Shown in pieces: positions 59,866 to 64,000 of a DNA stretch of 64,000 nucleotides (the stretch's first letter is position 1; each line of letters opens with the position of its first letter). Location of the stretch: assembly GCA_021399445.1 (NCBI GenBank), contig JAJTUQ010000003.1:4092001-4156000 (forward strand), read 5' to 3'. The translations under genes and the position numbers were made by a program. A model generated the notes under the pieces. It ran no database searches. It was not told the origin of the DNA and saw only the letters and a list, made by a program, of their open reading frames with translations. Origin of the DNA: Xylogone sp. PMI_703 (Eukaryota; Ascomycota; Leotiomycetes).

Positions 59866-62583
59866 ATGATGGCTTCCACTCCGTTGCAGGAGAGCTCGCA
59901 ACACAGGCGGACCAAGTCCTCTGTCCTCAAGGCATTCATACACAAGAGGACGGGATCCGCTGGAGCTGCTTTGTCGCCAACAACAGCTCCAAGTGGCTTC
60001 AACAGATCTTCATCATACCACCAAAACCATGAGCCAATGCTTTTCTTACCGGCCGATCACCCTCACTCTCGAGCTCTGAAAGAGCTAGAGAATCGCCAGA
60101 ATGCCTCGGCTCAAAGCTCACCCAAGAAGCGACGAGACGAGAAGCCATCCAAGGAAAATGGCGAAGTTCCAAAGAAATCTCTCCATAAGAAGACACTGAG
60201 CAGCATCTCGCTGAAATCACTGCTAGAAGGCAGCAAATCGACAAAACCCGCGGATGGGGGACCGCCATCTCCCAAGAAGAACCGGTCTTCCACGAATCTC
60301 GCAGCACTCCTGTCACGCCCAAAATCGAGCAAGAGTTTGAACAAGCAAAGTGCGGCAGATGAGCTGCAATCTCAGAAAGATAAGGAGAACAGGACACCTC
60401 CGACATCACCAGGTCCTGAAGCTGCAAAAGAAACGCCAATCTATGCGCAGTTCTGCAGCGACCGCTTCCAAACACAGCCGTATGGAGGAAAGTTTGTGGA
60501 GGATGAGATCAGTCTCTACACACCACAAGAATATTCACCGGACAAACAGCGAAATTTCTATGAAGGACCTGGTTCTCAACCAAGTTTGACAAGGCGCGAT
60601 GAGTCTCGTAGACCTTCAGCTCTGTATCTCCCGAGCACATTCAGTCTACATGATATCACCAGACGCGTCAGTAATAGCAGTTCAAAATCAGGCAAAAGTG
60701 CAAAATCTGCCAGCAGCGACTTCGAAAAGAAGAGACCTAACTCCAAATGGGGTAGCCCGTTTGCATCTGAACCCTCAGCTAGGTCGGATACAAGCTTGCC
60801 AAATCGGGGACAGAGGATATTGGCTGCAGTTAGTAACTTTGCCTCAAGGTCCAAAGCACCAGAGCCAGCTACTGGAAACAAGAGAAATTCATTTATTGAT
60901 GATACTGATGTGGATCGTGAATTTGAGGCAATGCTGGATCGCAGAAACATTCCCGAGCATCAACGAGGAAAGATGAGAAATCTTACATTATTGATGAAAA
61001 AGGACTTCATACGACAGGACTGGGCAGAAATAGCCGCTGCAAAGAACAAGACAGGAACCAATAGCGGCGAGCCAAATAATGAAATGGCTGCAGAACCTAA
61101 GGATATCCCCGAGGGCAAAGTTAGAAGGCCCAGAAGTCGGACATTCACCCTGTCCAGAAACAGCAGCAAAGATAGATCGGTATCAGTCAAAAAATCTAGA
61201 CCGGATTCTACATTGGGTCGCATAAGTCGTAAAAAGTCATCTGAGAGTATCAGCAGCACTAAGTCATCCACGTCTACCGGTACAGCTGTAGGTAGTGCAC
61301 CAGGTGCCAAACAAAGCCCCGATGACTTCACTTCGTACCTGAGGAAAGTTCAAAAGCCAGAGCTCGTGGAGGTTGGCCGATTACATAAACTCAGGCTTCT
61401 ACTACGCAATGAAACAGTAGCATGGACGGATGACTTTATTAAGCAAGGAGGCATGGTGGAAATTGTGGGACTCTTGCATCGAATAATGGAGATTGAGTGG
61501 AGGTATGGCTGCCTTACCCTTTCTCCCTATACATATAAGCAGGTTTACTAATACACGAACAGGGAGGAGCACGAAGATGCTCTACTTCACGAAGTCCTCC
61601 TATGTCTCAAAGCTCTCGCTACTACCGATCTTGCCCTCGAACATCTTAGCAAAATCCACAGCACTCTTTTCCCTGCTCTTATTCATATGCTCTTTGACGA
61701 AGAGAAAAAGGGGCCAAGTGAATTTACTACCCGCAACATTATCACATCCTTACTCTTCACTTATCTTAAATCGGCACCTCTTCATGAACGAACACAGAGA
61801 GCAGAACATCTCTTATCGTATTTACGTGACCCAGAGCCGACCGAGGAGAACCGTCCGCTCGAATTTGTACTTGATATGCGACGTTCACGCCCATATCGGG
61901 TGTGGTGCAAAGAGGTCGTCAATGTTACAAAGGAAGTCTTCTGGATTTTCCTACATAACATGAATGTCATTGCGCTTCCGGATAAAGCCCGGTTTGCCAA
62001 AAGAGATTCAAGAGGTTCAACCACTAGCGATGACAACTTTTTGCCATCGGCTATTTCACAGCGGAGCTCATTTGATGCATTCGATCCTCATCATACATAT
62101 ATGAAGGAGCACTTCCCACAAGAACGTCCCCCAGTCCCTGCAGCACCATATGTTGGCGGCGTGGAATGGGATGCAACCAACTATTTGGCCTCACATCTTG
62201 ATCTTGTCAATGGTATTTTGGCAAGTCTCCCTACAAAAGCGGCACGTAATGCTCTCCGTCAAGAGATGCTTCTGTCCGGCTGGGAGAAGTGCATGGGATC
62301 AACGTTACGTCTCTGCAAAGAGAAATTCTATGGCAGTGTGCACGCTGGTCTTAGGTGCTGGGTTGCTGCTGCAGTAGATGACGAATGGGAAACTCGAGAT
62401 GTGAGATGTGGACCATCAGAGCAGAAGCCAAATCCACCTCCACACGGAAAGAGGAAGGAGAAGAAACTGGAAAAAGAAGAAGCACCTCGATTAAGCATAA
62501 AGCTAGAGGCTGGAGTCAGCAACGGAGCTGTCATGAAAGAAGTCATACCTAATAATAGTCAAGATGGGTGGCTAGAAGGTTGA
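59866..62583 (+). CDS. formin-like GBD/FH3-domain protein without FH2
   Basis: Two exons, 59866-61502 and 61563-62583, total 885 residues; intron ends are GTATGG and AACAG. The first 340 residues are basic, Ser/Lys-rich and disordered. From about 349 the formin GTPase-binding and FH3 armadillo region begins: DREFEAMLDRRNIPEHQRGK, LTLLMKKDFIRQDW, PDDFTSYLRKVQKPELVE, LRNETVAWTDDFIKQGG and, across the splice, EIEWREEHEDALLHEVLLCL. This is the Rho-binding, autoinhibitory half of Bni1/SepA-type formins. No FH1 proline run or FH2 actin domain follows before the stop; the tail is charged. It may bind Rho GTPases or compete with a true formin at polarity sites. No separate FH2 frame is seen downstream, so a broken formin is unlikely. 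The start is one of two adjacent ATGs. Confidence 0.85.
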
Positions 62584-63206
62584 GTTGCATTGGTGGAGTT
62601 TTTGCTTTATTCGCATGTATCAGGCGTGGAGGATATCTAGGTTGCGACCGTTACGGAAGGGCAGGCGTGCTAAGGGAAGGAGTTGCGATAGTGACCGGCC
62701 TTTTCTTTGATTTCGGGGATCACGGCGTCATGTTCCTTTTTTTGTTGTTTCCTTTGTTTGGGTAACCTGCTCTGGCATAGTAACGACCATTATGACTAAC
62801 GACTATATATTATGATGACATTAAAACAGTTTGTACGACCTGTGATTTTGAACATCGTGAATGCAAGTATCCATTTACTCAGCTGTTCTGGGAATCCCAT
62901 CTCTTGGAAAGGCGAAGCATCTCAAAAGCCTCACGATCCTTACATAATACAGTTCCACACATTCACTTGTCACATTCACAGTATGACTTTCCTCCTCACA
63001 TGCATCAAAGAAGACAAAGTATATCAATTTTGATTGGTATGATTAATCTATAATTAATACTGTCTCTAATAGTTTCCCAGTCTTTAATGATACAGTAAAG
63101 ATATTATTAGACCGACTGGCCAAAAGTTTTTCCCGAAACTCCGACCCAATCATATCTCTCCCTCCCTAGCCTCCTCCGCGTCTATTGGTCGAAGACGATG
63201 TCGTCT
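62584..63206. other. convergent intergenic before the polyQ/E gene
   Basis: AT-rich 3' flanks of two facing genes. Nothing else seen. Confidence 0.6.
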
Positions 63207-63824
63207 TCACCACTCCTCCTCGTCCTCCTCGTCCTCCTCTTTCCATTTCCCCCGGAGGAACAATCCCTCTCTCCCCTCCCATGCATCAACCCTCGCCCTG
63301 AATTGGGCGGCTCCCTCCTCTTTCTCCTCCCCCTCCAGCCCCGACGCTACCCCCCAGTGGACAGTCTTGTTGCTGTCCGTTTCCTCCTCCTCTTCCTCCT
63401 CCTCCTGCTGCTGCTGCTGCTGGAGATCAAGTCGTGACTCGATCCAGCGTTGTCGCTTTGCCGGCGGTAGGTCGTCCATCATTAGCCGCTTTCGGTCGCG
63501 ACCCGATAGTTCGTCGATGACCCAGCCGGGTCTTGTCGGTGAGGGTACTGCGTACCCGAAGGGTTCCTCCTCTTTCTCCTCCTCCTCCTCATCCATACAG
63601 TCCTCATCTTTGAGGCTGTCCCAGTCCCATTCCGACTCCGAGGCAGGCGGCGTGTTTGCTCGAGGCTGCGAGCTCCAGGTGGTGAAATAGACCTCTGGCG
63701 CTGAGAGGCCCATGCCGAAGACGAGGTTACCGGTCTTCTTGTCCCGGTAGCATTCCCCGTTGAGAACGGCCCAAGCATTGCTTGGGTGGATGGTGAGGTT
63801 GCCGATCTCGGTGGTTAATGCCAT
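63207..63824 (-). CDS. hypothetical protein with polyGln and polyGlu runs
   Basis: Single exon, 205 residues. The N-terminal third looks globular (MALTTEIGNLTIHPSNAWAV, CYRDKKTGNLVFGMGLS, PEVYFTTW) and is the best argument that the frame is real. The rest is very acidic with several Glu runs, then DELSGRDRKRLMMDDLPPAK and a run of six Gln directly followed by eight Glu. The purine-rich coding strand makes the plus strand a long CT tract and opens other frames by chance. No known domain. The basic patch PPAKRQRW may be a nuclear localisation signal. Function unknown. Confidence 0.65.
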   Translation of the reverse strand: MALTTEIGNLTIHPSNAWAVLNGECYRDKKTGNLVFGMGLSAPEVYFTTWSSQPRANTPPASESEWDWDSLKDEDCMDEEEEEKEEEPFGYAVPSPTRPGWVIDELSGRDRKRLMMDDLPPAKRQRWIESRLDLQQQQQQEEEEEEEETDSNKTVHWGVASGLEGEEKEEGAAQFRARVDAWEGREGLFLRGKWKEEDEEDEEEW

Positions 63825-63965
63825 CTTTATCTTCTGGATGGCTCTGCGACATAGTTAGCAATGCGAAAGTTAAGGTAGGTGAAGCATGGGTAAGCTAGGA
63901 GATTTTTTCTTTTCATTTTATCTGTATTGACATTTACCTTTGATATATATTGAGGTGTATATATA

Positions 63966-63984
63966 AAGCTTCAAGTTGAAGCTT
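63966..63984. repeat. 9-bp perfect inverted repeat
   Basis: AAGCTTCAA, one base, then TTGAAGCTT. It lies about 140 bp upstream of the polyQ/E gene start, beside a TATATATAAAG run, so it may be a dimeric protein-binding site in that promoter. Confidence 0.75.
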
Positions 63985-64000
63985 GAATTTTGATAGTGGC

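Overview
This is a nuclear genome segment from a filamentous ascomycete (Pezizomycotina). The evidence is: eukaryotic genes with short introns of about 50-100 nt, GTAAGT-like donors, CTAAC-type branch sites and YAG acceptors; a fungal velvet regulator; a fungal zinc-cluster regulator; a tetra-ubiquitin gene with the C-terminal Gln typical of fungi; an Erg27 sterol 3-ketoreductase; and a PHD-containing Sas3-type acetyltransferase. A leotiomycete (Botrytis/Sclerotinia relatives) is my best guess, but the sequence alone does not prove it. No transposon, rRNA, tRNA, CRISPR or viral element was recognised.

Layout. 0-4.2 kb: glycerol-3-phosphate acyltransferase (running off the left edge) and GDP-mannose pyrophosphorylase, both on the minus strand. 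4.2-11.2 kb: sparse, with the 3' part of a double-stranded-RNA-binding-domain gene and then protein farnesyltransferase beta, both minus. 13.8-22.0 kb: zinc-cluster regulator, polyubiquitin and an ETP1/BRAP2-type RING ubiquitin ligase, all plus. 22.0-33.4 kb: an 11 kb stretch without a recognisable gene, GC-rich and repeat-dotted in its right half, leading to a VelC-type velvet gene (33.4-35.2 kb). 35.2-38.2 kb: a degenerate 67-bp tandem repeat array and a small three-exon minus-strand gene. 38.9-45.0 kb: Sas3-type histone acetyltransferase and ERG27, both plus. 45.2-54 kb: an RraA-like protein with a probable mitochondrial presequence (minus), a WBP2-like GRAM/PY protein, the complex III hinge subunit QCR6 and an FLVCR-like MFS transporter. 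54-64 kb: a RING protein, an orphan OB-fold-like protein (minus), an Aim32-like sucrase/ferredoxin protein, a formin-like GBD/FH3 protein without an FH2 domain, and a polyQ/polyE hypothetical protein (minus).

The genes do not form a biosynthetic cluster. They are mostly conserved housekeeping genes (lipid, cell wall precursor, sterol, prenylation, respiration, ubiquitin) mixed with regulators (velvet, zinc cluster, MYST acetyltransferase). The exon structures given were joined by hand from frame continuity and splice signals. The most unusual material is the large intergenic tract before velC, the 67-bp repeat array, the FH2-less formin-like protein, the orphan OB-fold protein and the partly resolved dsRBD gene.
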